64,000 nt of DNA from Olivibacter domesticus. GTDB taxonomy: Bacteria; Bacteroidota; Bacteroidia; Sphingobacteriales; Sphingobacteriaceae. Under the pieces are notes generated by a model. It was not told the DNA's origin, did no database searches, and saw nothing but the letters and a program-made list of their open reading frames with translations. A program made the position numbers and the translations under genes. The stretch lies in contig NZ_FOAF01000001.1 in the NCBI RefSeq assembly GCF_900109575.1, forward strand, positions 2,265,662-2,329,661. Direction: 5' to 3'. Below, piece by piece: positions 19,272 to 28,985 of the stretch. Within the stretch, counting starts at the first letter, position 1; each line of letters starts with the position of its first letter.

Positions 19272-22200
19272 TTGCAAGTTTATATTTTTCGTTGAATTTG
19301 GCAAGCTTCTTCCGAACCCATTCCTCATGAAAACGGTCTTTTGCTAGCTTTTTCCTTTCCCGTAAGCCTTCATTTTCTGTATCATATCCTGTCTGCTCAT
19401 CATCGGCTATGTTATTAAATACAACTTGTTGTTCATATGGAAGAAACTGTACCAGTTTACGATTTTCTGGTTGACTTAGCGCTTTGAATAAAGCAACCTG
19501 CTTCCTACCCTTGTCAGCGCTCAATATGTAACGAAATGCCTTACGAGCGACTTCAAAAGTAAAGTCTAAGCTCTTTTTACTTACAGCATTAAGAAATCCT
19601 TTAAAAAGTTTTAGCGCACCATGCTTACGCCACTGTTCCGCGACAGAAACGATTGTCTCAAGTTTAAATGCATACCTCTTCTGATCATCGGTTTTAAGGC
19701 CACCAAAATCACCCCCGCTGTGTAAGATATCGGCAACTTCATGCCCCTCTTGTTCGCCTTTAATCCCGGGAAGTATTTCACGGTAATCGTTTGGTGATTC
19801 ACCACCAAATACAAACGGAGCTCCACGATTATAGCGAATATGTACTTGATGATCGTTGTTTTTTACAGTAACTCCTTCATTTTTAGTGAATGTATTATAA
19901 ACTATAGAATGTGGTTCACCGAATTCCTTATTTATTTGATTGTTTATATCTGTAATTTTATAGTCGTTCGATTTTTTTCTCTTTGCCGCTGGTTTATCAG
20001 TTCGGTAGCTTTTCCTTTTTTTACCCAATACAGCCTTATCCGAGCTTGTATTTTCTTCTGGCGTTGCCGGAATATGATGTCCTAATCGTTTTGCTATTCT
20101 AGCCGAACGACGTGGCCATACTGTTTGATTCTTACTCATCCCCGTCGGATCATTATAATTCACCGGATTACTGCTCACATATTCATACAGATTAGGTCCG
20201 TCCACTGGCCCCACGGGGTCCGGGCTCATCCAACGGCTTAACCAACAAGCATAGTAACGTGCGCCGTAATAATAAAGGCCGGTTAAGGCATCGCATTCTT
20301 TAGCACAAAATCGTAGCTCTTTGGCGTCGGCTTCCAGCTGGCTCCGCGCCAGCGTAAAGGCCGTTCCTCCATACACATAATATTGTTCAAAAGTGAGGAG
20401 CGTTGCCTGTTCATTCACTTCCATTGTTACCGAATCGAGCGGGTCACATAACTGATAACGATATTGAATATCACCGACCGAAATATTCCTTTGTACCGAA
20501 GGCACGATAACCCAACGATGGGTAATGAGTGCGGGAGCGTTGCCATCTTTTAGCACAAGGGTATGCTTTTCGGATTGCAGTTTTGCCGGAGCAGGAGAAT
20601 CGACGCCACCGGATGCCGTCCAAGTACGCAATTGTTGGTAATTACCCAGGTAAATTTTTTCCGTGTATTCAATTTGTGTTCCACCATTTACCACGCGTTC
20701 GCTTACTTTCCGAACCCGGTTTCCGCTGCTGTTATACTGATAATATTCGGCATCATTCAAGCTACAGACTTCACCCGTTTCTGGATCCGTTATTTCACGG
20801 GCAATCATCACCACACTGGAAATATGATTGAGGTAATTCCAGTTAACCTGCGCCGTGCTACCGGGATGGAGGGTCAGCATATTGCCATTCCCATCGTATG
20901 CAAATGATGCTGAACTGCCAGAAGAATTTCCATTAGCGATACTATTTAAGCGGTTGTTCGTATCAGCAACCGTTATTTTCTGCGTCCAATTACCGCTGGC
21001 AGCCTGATGTTTTTTCAAGATCAGGTTATCTCCAAAATCATAAGCAAATTGCTGGGTATAATTTTCCAACTGCTGCAAATCGGCGGTATCCGGTGCTTTG
21101 GGAAGCGGGATACTGGCATCGATGGCGCCATTTCTTTCTTGCTTATTCAGTCCGGGCAAGGTGCGCCCCGTGGCACGGACAATACGGTAAAGCGGGTCAT
21201 ATCGGTACCGGTTGTAAGGCTCCATTTTCTGATTTTTATGGAACACCACAGACGCATTATTATCCAAGGTACTGATAGTATGGCCCGCCGGGTCGTACGT
21301 ATAATAAATATCCTGTAACACGGCATTTTCTTCCATAGGGTCAGTTATTGTTCGTGTAGTAACGCTTCGCAGGAGCTGTTGCGTGCAGGCATCGTAAGTA
21401 TAGTTCGAAATTACGCCGTTCCCGTATATCACCCGTGTATGTTTCCCCTGGGCATCGTATACTATATCGCTGATAACGGTTTGCCATTCTTGCGGATTGT
21501 CAGCAACGGCATCCATCAGTTTTTGTTTACTACCCTGTAATAAACCGTTGATATCATAGCTAAAGACATGTTGACTGCCATCCGGCAAGGTTTCAGCAAT
21601 TAGTTGCCCCTGCGCGTTGTATATGTTCGATTGGGCATAATAAGGTTCACTTAAGATTTTCTGTCGCGCTTGCTCCGTCCAGTTTGATTCGGTTTTATAA
21701 TCCGACCGTAGATAGGTTTTTCCTCGTAAAGGTGCTCCGGCAAGGTCATATATTTCCACAATTGATAATCCAGATTCGTCATAATCCTGATAGGGTTTCC
21801 CCATGAGGTTATAATTGGTTGCATTTGGAACCGTTTCTCCATAAACCGTTAGCTGCACCCAATGGGCAAGTGCATCCGCTTGGTCTCCCCCACTCACATA
21901 CAGACCCAAAGGACGCTGCAGGTTATCATATTTACTGTCGGCTTGAAATTCACGACTGTCCCATGAACAGACTATATTGCCAGCCATATTGGTGAGCGAC
22001 CAACGTAAACCGGCATCCGCACTTTCCGATTGCAGTACCTGCCCGCCTAAGCCATATTCGCTACGGAAATTGAACAGGAATGTTTCCTCCCGCACCGTTT
22101 TCAAAAAGAGGCGTGGATCGGTATGGTACAATTGCCGTCCTTGAATATCATACAGGCTCAGCGAAGTCATACAGCTTTGCGCGAGGTAATCTTCCAGGGT

Positions 22201-25200
22201 TTCTCCATTATCGGGAAAATGCTGTAGAAAAGTTTGATGAAAATCGGATTGATAGGGTTGAAAAGTAGGTGTAACCCAAGCTACTGCATCATCCGGGTTT
22301 TCTTTCGCCAGGTAACCGAACTCCAACAAAGCAGCCCAAGTTGCTTGCGGTGTCATTGATCCAGTTACTTTTTCCGGAATAGTATCTTCGCTGATCGCGC
22401 CCAGGTTACAAACGATGGTTCGGATCGAGTTACCCAAGTTGTCAGACACAACAGTGGAGGGTGTATTATAGCAAGGCAGCGCGGCTTGCAACGCAAATAA
22501 TTCCGCTTGTTGCCAAGCTTCGGGCTGCACCGGATAGTTTGCCATAAACCATTGGTAATAGGGCGAATCGGGCATGGTATCGTTAAAATCGTAGGAGCTT
22601 GTTTCCCAAGGCGTATAAACTGTTTTCGAGAAAAAACCTTTCGGTGAATCTGTTCGCACAACCCTGCCCACCGGATCATAATGAATTACTGTAGGAGGTG
22701 GCACGAGCTTTTCCTCAATTATCTGTTGTTGATCTTCAACATAAGGTGTCGCGCTGAAATAAGCTTGGTATTGTTCTACCGGTAGGCCCTTATTGTTGTA
22801 TACGGTATGCCCACTTACCAACCAACGTTCTTGGTTTGAAGTATCAGATGAAGGATTAACAAGCGTACCGTCCATTTTGCGTAAGCTTACCTCACCAGGA
22901 CTCATTTTGGCTTTGCTTTGTAAAAGGGCGCCTAAGCCATTGCTATATGCAATGTTGATAGGCATTTGCAGGTCGTTAGCTGTCCCTTCCACCGCTTCCA
23001 GCTCTTGTACGTGTATGGTACGTGTAATGCTGATCGCATTAATACCCTGCCGTCTGTTTTTCCAAGCAAATAAATCATAAAAAAAATAGCTGGTTGCGCC
23101 TTGCAGGTACTTGGCCGGATTGGCAATGACATCATCAAAGGTAGCTCCCGGTTGAATGGTGTATTGATCTATCGGTAAATCGCCGCTCTCCGTTCCATTC
23201 ACTTGTCCGTAAACGGTGGTAGCGATTACCTGTCCTAGGGGGTCACAGAGCACTTCGGACGCATTATTATTGGCATCGACGCTTCGCATCGGCGACATGC
23301 TCTGGTAATCATATTCATAGCGTTCATCGAGCGAAAGCGTCGTAGAGAGAATGGATGATGTTTTGGTAATTAATAACCAGTAGCGATCATATAACACCGT
23401 TGTACATCCATTAAACCCGTTTTCGTCCAACACACTTTCATCTAGCAATCCGGTAATCGTTGCTTTAGTTTGCGATGGCATATAAAACTTTGTGCTATCC
23501 CAATTGTACAGCTGCATCTGTCCGTAATTCCACCAATAGCCCTGCTGAAGCACATAACCACAACGAAGGCTGAGCAGCTCATCATTTACTTTATCACCGA
23601 ACGATCGTTCTATCTCATCCGGATTCAGTATTGCTGATTCCTGATGGTGCAATAAAGCCAGTTCATTTATTTCTCCATAAGGCAATGCAGTTATTCCATC
23701 GCTGTTCCAATAAACCTGCCTGCTCCAGCTGAGCAGTCGACTCCAAGCTTGTTCGGGAGGCCTATCTGTTGGTCCTACCTGCTGCTGTAAAGCAGTTTGG
23801 ATTTGCGGTAATAAATCAGCTCGCGTAAATGGCGCATCCATTGGCGCTGTTATGCTCCCGATTTCATAATCACGCGACTGCCAGTTTACACCTAGGTATT
23901 GCCAACAACTATTCGAATCTGCTGGATTATTATTTATGGTGTTAATATACGTAGCTTCATTTAGCAATAGACGCAACTGTTGCTGTTCTGGATAAATGAC
24001 AGCGCTGGTTACGTTCCTACGTGGGAAGCTGATCGTTGCGCTGAGCAAAGGATGGCCATATTCGTCCATGGAAAGCACTAAATGCTGACCAATACGTGGA
24101 TCTTCAGGATTACGATCATAGGTATAACTCAGCTTATTCACCTCTACTGGCATTACACTACAATAACGCCCATCCAGCCGCGGTTGCACCAGACATACCT
24201 GTAGGGTAGACATCGAAATTGTGTAGGGATTTTCCGCCAAAGAAGAATGGTCTGCGGCGTACACTTCCGCGCGAATAGGATGTCCTGTTAAGGATGCATA
24301 GGCCTGCCTTACAGAAAGCGCGTCCTGATTATTCCAGACGGATTCCAATTCAAAGGCAACGACAGCCCATTGCTGCGCGTCGCCCTTGTAAAACTGGTTT
24401 TCATATTGGGTGCAGATGGCCGGTGTCTGTTCATAAGCGCCGGTAATAAACCAAGAACGTGTATAAACCGGTGGCATCCATAAGTTTTTATCCAATAAGG
24501 CCGCTGCTTCCGGATGGTTTGTAGCAGCGTACTGAAACTGCTCATACGTTTCGCAATCCCAGGTTTCTACAAATCCAAAACCACGAAACTCACGTTCCAG
24601 TGGGTCGAAATAGCCATCATGATACCGGTACCGTTCCGTATAAACCGCATCGGTAATCTGATCGGTTGTTTTGCTTTCGCTTACTACACTTACAGCAATA
24701 GGTAGGCGTGTTGGCCAGATCCGGCCCTCCTGTTTATCACGTAACTGCTCAAGAACAGATGTGGTATAGGTTAAAGATGATAATCCCCCCACGCCATTAT
24801 CAACGGTTTGCAGTAAATAGGGTTTCAGCTTATTGCTGAAATCGTAATACAGGTGTTTCACTTCTGGGGCCGTTACCGTAAAAATAAGCGAAGTGGTACC
24901 GTAACCACTCACATCACCGGCTGTTATCGCGGTAATAGCAGAATATGTAGCCGGGAAAGTTACGTCTATCGGCGCGCTAAAAGAGTTACCGTTCTGATTG
25001 AACCAGATGCGGGCATATTCCGGATAACAATACACCATGTCAGTTGTACCGCTGCCATCGGCATCAATTAAAAATACCCGTCCTGCATCAAACGAACCAT
25101 CGATGAGTGGGACATTTGCAAAAGTAATGGCTTCACCAAAATGGCCATGACCAAGACAAGGCCAAACAGTGAGGTGCCCATTACGCAAACAAAAGCGATG

Positions 25201-26883
25201 TGATAAACCATCCCCAAGAAAATTGGAAAAACCGGTTAGCTCTTCTGCTCCATGCTGTGTTGTCATGGGGAAATGGCTGGGAATCCAGGAATATGAGGCC
25301 TCCTCGAAACCGGCTTTACCTTCAGAACGATAAAATTTCAATTGACTATTTTCAGCAAATAACAGGTCACTGCGACCCGTTCCGCTGAGATCCGTCATCT
25401 CTTTTTCAGACGATAAGTCTTCGACAGGAAAGCTGTAGAAGGGCTGAAAGGATTTCCAATCCGCACATGCAGTATGTTCAAAAAAACCATTGCTTAGACC
25501 ATCACTCATGACTAAGTCGAGTACATTATTCCCATCCAATGAAGTAAGATTCGCTTGTCCAGCTTGCAGATTACGAAAAATCGGAAAGCTGTCCAATACA
25601 CGCATCTGCGCATATCTTCCATTGCCGAGTGGTGCTAGGTAGCCTACAAAGGTATCACTGCTGTATAATAAACCGTCCATACCAAGGCCATCAAGATCAA
25701 CAGGAATGAAACCCGATGAATTGAAATACCCAGGTGCGTCGGCCTCGAGCAGTTGCCAGGTTGACGCAAGTGGATTAAATTCCTGATAGGTTAATGCTGT
25801 TGTGGGTGTATCCGCTATCCACAAAGGTTGTTGGGGCTGCGTACGGTAACCGCGATGCATAATGCTTTTTACGATGCTTATTCCCGAAACGGGAGTTGTA
25901 TCGTATGTTGGAAGCAATGCGGTTGTAGTAAAAGGAACACCACCATTTTCTTCGGTAAAATGATGTCGTAAATAAATACCTTGGCAAAGTCGTGCGGTAC
26001 GAATCTCAAACCCGCTTTTATAGCTACTAAAGGGGTCGGTACGAGCCGTCCAGACAGTTGGCGTCACATCAGGATTATCTTTATCCAGTTGCCCGTAATC
26101 AAAAACAACTTCAAAAGCAAAGAGTTCCTGTTGTACATTATTTTCTGTTATAAAATAATTTCCATACTGAATGGTGTCTGGATAACGTTGCGAGGTAAAA
26201 TTTCGATCTTTATTATAAACCGTATCCGGAATATTAACCGTATCACCAGGTTTATAATTATAAATAATTTTATTTCCATGCGCATCATCACTCATTTCAA
26301 TGAGCCATTCGAAGATTTGATCTGGATTTTCAGGATTATAAATACGGCCATTATCGGAAACGCCATAGAGACTGGTCACATTATTTGCGGTGACCACTTT
26401 CCAATAACTTAACTGCGTAACTGTATCTGTCCATTGCTCAATAAGCGCAAAGCCGCTCTCCAGACGTGGACGATAAGCGATAATATTCCAAATTGTACCT
26501 TCAATAGTATGTTCGTATGCTGATTTTATCCATCCCTGTCCAGCTTCCGTATATTTCGGGAGCAATTCGCCGGCGCTGCTAAGAATAAATACATCCGTAG
26601 GATCATATCTTGGAATGCCATTACTGGTTTTTCGCACTACCGAGTCCAATGACACGGAAAAGCCCAACCCGAATAAACCATTGCCGGAACCTGAACTGTA
26701 AGACAAATTAATAGCCGGAGAAAAGCCGCGTGCATCTGGCAATGGAAAAGGAACAGAAAAACCACCTGAACCTGTAAATGATTGCGCTTTGAAAGGCTCG
26801 CTAATTCCGCGTAAGGCTCCACCACCAGCAGGCATGGAAACCTTAGGAGCAGTGATTTGGTTTGAATCGTTTCGTTTATTCAT
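19249..26883 (-). CDS. TcB-TcC fusion (SpvB/TcdB/Rhs) with variable C-terminal effector
   Basis: A 2544-aa fusion of the B and C subunits of a Tc toxin. Domains: SpvB-like N-terminus (about 1-330; PAGGGALRGISEPFKAQSF, INLSYSSGSGNGLFGLGFS); FG-GAP/VCBS-type repeats (about 390-640, e.g. DLDGLGMDGLLYS, DADGSGTTDMVY); TcdB middle region (GRIWPTRLPIAV, DPLEREFRGFGF); YD/Rhs repeats (about 1200-2190); Rhs core (about 2190-2249; YYYGARYYACWLSRWMSPDP, DGPNLYEYVSSNP, DPTGM). In this family the core is an aspartyl autoprotease that frees the C-terminal piece inside the cocoon. The piece here is residues 2250-2544, of no family I recognise. The gene starts at ATG 26883 and overlaps the following TcA gene, so translation is probably coupled. 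Confidence 0.95.
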   Translation of the reverse strand: MNKRNDSNQITAPKVSMPAGGGALRGISEPFKAQSFTGSGGFSVPFPLPDARGFSPAINLSYSSGSGNGLFGLGFSVSLDSVVRKTSNGIPRYDPTDVFILSSAGELLPKYTEAGQGWIKSAYEHTIEGTIWNIIAYRPRLESGFALIEQWTDTVTQLSYWKVVTANNVTSLYGVSDNGRIYNPENPDQIFEWLIEMSDDAHGNKIIYNYKPGDTVNIPDTVYNKDRNFTSQRYPDTIQYGNYFITENNVQQELFAFEVVFDYGQLDKDNPDVTPTVWTARTDPFSSYKSGFEIRTARLCQGIYLRHHFTEENGGVPFTTTALLPTYDTTPVSGISIVKSIMHRGYRTQPQQPLWIADTPTTALTYQEFNPLASTWQLLEADAPGYFNSSGFIPVDLDGLGMDGLLYSSDTFVGYLAPLGNGRYAQMRVLDSFPIFRNLQAGQANLTSLDGNNVLDLVMSDGLSNGFFEHTACADWKSFQPFYSFPVEDLSSEKEMTDLSGTGRSDLLFAENSQLKFYRSEGKAGFEEASYSWIPSHFPMTTQHGAEELTGFSNFLGDGLSHRFCLRNGHLTVWPCLGHGHFGEAITFANVPLIDGSFDAGRVFLIDADGSGTTDMVYCYPEYARIWFNQNGNSFSAPIDVTFPATYSAITAITAGDVSGYGTTSLIFTVTAPEVKHLYYDFSNKLKPYLLQTVDNGVGGLSSLTYTTSVLEQLRDKQEGRIWPTRLPIAVSVVSESKTTDQITDAVYTERYRYHDGYFDPLEREFRGFGFVETWDCETYEQFQYAATNHPEAAALLDKNLWMPPVYTRSWFITGAYEQTPAICTQYENQFYKGDAQQWAVVAFELESVWNNQDALSVRQAYASLTGHPIRAEVYAADHSSLAENPYTISMSTLQVCLVQPRLDGRYCSVMPVEVNKLSYTYDRNPEDPRIGQHLVLSMDEYGHPLLSATISFPRRNVTSAVIYPEQQQLRLLLNEATYINTINNNPADSNSCWQYLGVNWQSRDYEIGSITAPMDAPFTRADLLPQIQTALQQQVGPTDRPPEQAWSRLLSWSRQVYWNSDGITALPYGEINELALLHHQESAILNPDEIERSFGDKVNDELLSLRCGYVLQQGYWWNYGQMQLYNWDSTKFYMPSQTKATITGLLDESVLDENGFNGCTTVLYDRYWLLITKTSSILSTTLSLDERYEYDYQSMSPMRSVDANNNASEVLCDPLGQVIATTVYGQVNGTESGDLPIDQYTIQPGATFDDVIANPAKYLQGATSYFFYDLFAWKNRRQGINAISITRTIHVQELEAVEGTANDLQMPINIAYSNGLGALLQSKAKMSPGEVSLRKMDGTLVNPSSDTSNQERWLVSGHTVYNNKGLPVEQYQAYFSATPYVEDQQQIIEEKLVPPPTVIHYDPVGRVVRTDSPKGFFSKTVYTPWETSSYDFNDTMPDSPYYQWFMANYPVQPEAWQQAELFALQAALPCYNTPSTVVSDNLGNSIRTIVCNLGAISEDTIPEKVTGSMTPQATWAALLEFGYLAKENPDDAVAWVTPTFQPYQSDFHQTFLQHFPDNGETLEDYLAQSCMTSLSLYDIQGRQLYHTDPRLFLKTVREETFLFNFRSEYGLGGQVLQSESADAGLRWSLTNMAGNIVCSWDSREFQADSKYDNLQRPLGLYVSGGDQADALAHWVQLTVYGETVPNATNYNLMGKPYQDYDESGLSIVEIYDLAGAPLRGKTYLRSDYKTESNWTEQARQKILSEPYYAQSNIYNAQGQLIAETLPDGSQHVFSYDINGLLQGSKQKLMDAVADNPQEWQTVISDIVYDAQGKHTRVIYGNGVISNYTYDACTQQLLRSVTTRTITDPMEENAVLQDIYYTYDPAGHTISTLDNNASVVFHKNQKMEPYNRYRYDPLYRIVRATGRTLPGLNKQERNGAIDASIPLPKAPDTADLQQLENYTQQFAYDFGDNLILKKHQAASGNWTQKITVADTNNRLNSIANGNSSGSSASFAYDGNGNMLTLHPGSTAQVNWNYLNHISSVVMIAREITDPETGEVCSLNDAEYYQYNSSGNRVRKVSERVVNGGTQIEYTEKIYLGNYQQLRTWTASGGVDSPAPAKLQSEKHTLVLKDGNAPALITHRWVIVPSVQRNISVGDIQYRYQLCDPLDSVTMEVNEQATLLTFEQYYVYGGTAFTLARSQLEADAKELRFCAKECDALTGLYYYGARYYACWLSRWMSPDPVGPVDGPNLYEYVSSNPVNYNDPTGMSKNQTVWPRRSARIAKRLGHHIPATPEENTSSDKAVLGKKRKSYRTDKPAAKRKKSNDYKITDINNQINKEFGEPHSIVYNTFTKNEGVTVKNNDHQVHIRYNRGAPFVFGGESPNDYREILPGIKGEQEGHEVADILHSGGDFGGLKTDDQKRYAFKLETIVSVAEQWRKHGALKLFKGFLNAVSKKSLDFTFEVARKAFRYILSADKGRKQVALFKALSQPENRKLVQFLPYEQQVVFNNIADDEQTGYDTENEGLRERKKLAKDRFHEEWVRKKLAKFNEKYKLANESKNDH
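19252..20136 (-). other. Hypervariable C-terminal effector region of TcC (part of the TcBC gene)
   Basis: These 295 residues after the Rhs core end (DPTGM) are the predicted cleaved cargo. They begin with a very basic stretch: PRRSARIAKRLG (about 2257-2268), then the bipartite pattern KKRK-N9-KRKK (2288-2304), which looks like a eukaryotic nuclear localisation signal. A more globular part follows with EQEGHEVADILHSGGDFGG near 2377-2395 and a helical, charged C-terminus (ERKKLAKDRFHEEWVRKKL). I do not recognise an enzyme fold. The DNA looks more AT-rich by eye than the rest of the gene, as expected for exchangeable Rhs/TcC tips. No separate immunity gene is seen next to it, which suggests a non-bacterial target. 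Confidence 0.75.
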
Positions 26884-27338
26884 GAATAAAATTCAGGTAT
26901 ATAGTCGAATATCAAATTCAGATAATTTAATGGTTCCTATTCCTGTAAACAGGACTTGATCAAAATTAGAATTATAGAAGCAAAGCTCAGTGAATAAACT
27001 GAATAACAAAACTAAATTAGTAAATATACTTTATAAACACCTATTTTTTTGATAAATAATAATTTAAACGTAACACCCCTATATGTTGCCATGAAAAAGT
27101 ACGGCTAATTTCAAAGGTACCAGGGAAACACATCCATTCGTATTGTTTTCGAACGAAAATTGAGGAATAATACAACTGTAAACACTATGTACGGCATTAG
27201 ACTTACATTTACTAACGTTGATGAGCAAAAACAATGAATTATTGAGACATAATGATTTGATTGATCCATGAAAAACTTTCTTTATTTGTGTTTTTAACGC
27301 TTGCAGTCCAACTGCATAATAAAACCAATTATATCCTT
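26884..27338. other. Divergent intergenic region between TcBC and GH43 genes
   Basis: This AT-rich region must carry promoters for the leftward Tc operon and the rightward GH43 gene. Minus-strand boxes matching TAnnTTTG occur at 26968-26961 and 27014-27007, but neither has a TTG at the usual distance, so I do not call a promoter. No RNA gene or convincing small gene is seen. Confidence 0.4.
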
Positions 27339-28871
27339 ATGAAAAAACGCGAACTCCCAAACATTCATTCCTTTGGCATTAACTTCTCTGGCTTGCTATG
27401 CCTTTTGCTCCTGTACGCTTGTGAAAGAAAAGGTAGCGATTCATTAAAGCCGGTAACGCAGGAAGCATCAGAATTCAATATCGATAACACCTTTACAAAT
27501 CCTATATTACCGCGAGGGGCTGATCCTTGGGTTACTCAAAAGAATGGAATTTACTACTTCACTTATACCCAAGGGGGTAGATTGGTGCTGTACGAAACAA
27601 CAAATATGTCTGAACTGGCATTGGCAAGTCGTCATGATGCCTGGGTTCCCGAGCCGGGAATGCCTTATTCGAAAAACATTTGGGCACCGGAGCTTCATGA
27701 AATCAACAATAAATGGTACATGTATTTTGCCGCAGACGATGGTGCTAATGCCAATCACCGCATGTACGTGGTAGAAAACAGTTCTAGCGATCCTATGCAG
27801 GGTGAATGGGTGCTAAAAGGAAAGGTGGCCGACCCGTCAAATCAGTGGGCAATAGACGGAACAGTGCTTGACTATAAAGGCCAACTCTATATGCTGTGGT
27901 CTGGTGGCAATGCAGGTGCGGCTCCCCAACAGATCTATATCGCTAAAATGAGCAATCCGTGGACGATTAGCAGCGAAAAGGTGATCATCGCCAGCCCTAC
28001 ATATCCGTGGGAAATGAATGGCAGCGCTATTAACGAAGGCCCTCAGGTGCTGATTAACCCAAATGGACAAGTGCAAGTGGTTTTCTCGGCAAGCGGCTTT
28101 TGGGTTGATACGTATTGTCTAGGTCTGCTCCGCCTTAACGTAGATGGCGACCCAATGAATCCGGCAGATTGGACAAAAACACCGCAGCCGGTTTTTTCAA
28201 TGAAAGCGGAGAGTGGTGCTTATGGCCCTGGACATAACGGGTTTTTCAAATCTCCAGACGGCACGGAAGACTGGATTATTTACCATGCACGCAGCTTACC
28301 TAATGGGGGCGACGGAAACGGCAGAAATGCCCGTATCCAAAAATTCACTTGGAACGGCGATGGTACCCCTAATTTCGGTGAACCGGTAAAAATTGGCGAT
28401 TCGATACCAAAACCGTCTGGTGAACCTATACGGAAGGTCTATCGCACAGAGAGCTGGTCAGTTACCGAGTTCAGCTCAGAGGAAACCGTCAACAACCGCC
28501 TAGCCATAAAGTTAATTGACAATGATTTAAGCTCTTATTGGATAACACGGTATTCAACTTCACCCACCAATTATCCCGATCACTTTATAACGATTGATAT
28601 GGGTAGTATACTGGATGTGGATGGTTTTATGTTCGCCCAGAAAAATGGTGATCGAAAAATTAAGGAACTAGAGATCCTGGTGGGTAATGATAATGAAACA
28701 TGGGAAAATCTTGGCACATTCGAATTGGCCAATGTAGATCGTGTCAAGCAATATTTAAACTTGGATGTACGGAAGCAATTTCGATATTTTAAGCTAGTCC
28801 CGATAGCGGGCTATGATAGTCAGCTTCAACCCGGATTGGCCGAGGCTGCTACCTACGTTTTGGGAGATTAG
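27339..28871 (+). CDS. Glycoside hydrolase family 43 lipoprotein with C-terminal F5/8 type C (discoidin-like) domain
   Basis: A 510-aa surface or periplasmic lipoprotein; GH43 enzymes cleave alpha-L-arabinofuranosyl or beta-xylosyl linkages. The ATG at 27339 gives a clean signal peptide with lipobox LLYAC; an earlier in-frame ATG at 27261 would only add an odd leader. The five-bladed propeller carries the expected acidic triad context: GADPWV near the start (base), WAIDGTVLDY (pKa modulator) and NEGPQVL (acid). The remaining blades include NIWAPELHEINNKWYMYFAAD and GHNGFF. After about residue 390 a discoidin-type carbohydrate-binding domain follows (LIDNDLSSYWITRYS, FKLVPIAGYD). A hairpin terminator lies at 28890-28921. 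Exact sugar specificity is not visible. Confidence 0.9.
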   Translation: MKKRELPNIHSFGINFSGLLCLLLLYACERKGSDSLKPVTQEASEFNIDNTFTNPILPRGADPWVTQKNGIYYFTYTQGGRLVLYETTNMSELALASRHDAWVPEPGMPYSKNIWAPELHEINNKWYMYFAADDGANANHRMYVVENSSSDPMQGEWVLKGKVADPSNQWAIDGTVLDYKGQLYMLWSGGNAGAAPQQIYIAKMSNPWTISSEKVIIASPTYPWEMNGSAINEGPQVLINPNGQVQVVFSASGFWVDTYCLGLLRLNVDGDPMNPADWTKTPQPVFSMKAESGAYGPGHNGFFKSPDGTEDWIIYHARSLPNGGDGNGRNARIQKFTWNGDGTPNFGEPVKIGDSIPKPSGEPIRKVYRTESWSVTEFSSEETVNNRLAIKLIDNDLSSYWITRYSTSPTNYPDHFITIDMGSILDVDGFMFAQKNGDRKIKELEILVGNDNETWENLGTFELANVDRVKQYLNLDVRKQFRYFKLVPIAGYDSQLQPGLAEAATYVLGD

Positions 28872-28889
28872 CCTTTTAAACACTTGTGT

Positions 28890-28921
28890 TAGCGACCTTC
28901 ATATTGTTATGGAGGTCGCTA
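28890..28921. terminator. Hairpin terminator between convergent GH43 and MutS-like genes
   Basis: TAGCGACCT (28890-28898) pairs perfectly with AGGTCGCTA (28913-28921) around a 14-nt loop, 19 bp after the GH43 stop. CTTTATTCCTT follows on the plus strand. Its position between two convergent genes suggests bidirectional termination. Confidence 0.65.
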
Positions 28922-28985
28922 CTTTATTCCTTAACCGCCGATGCCATCATCGAACTTGTAGATTTAGTCTGCACATGTTACTAGT

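Noticed and set aside
9711..26883. Chitinase, lysis or immunity genes expected with some Tc loci
   Set aside because: The flanking genes are DUF2200/DHFR-like on one side and GH43 on the other; none is a chitinase, holin or immunity-like gene.
26961..27014. TAnnTTTG boxes upstream of the TcBC gene as its promoter
   Set aside because: Two matches on the minus strand exist, but no TTG lies at 17-23 bp, and such boxes arise by chance in AT-rich DNA.
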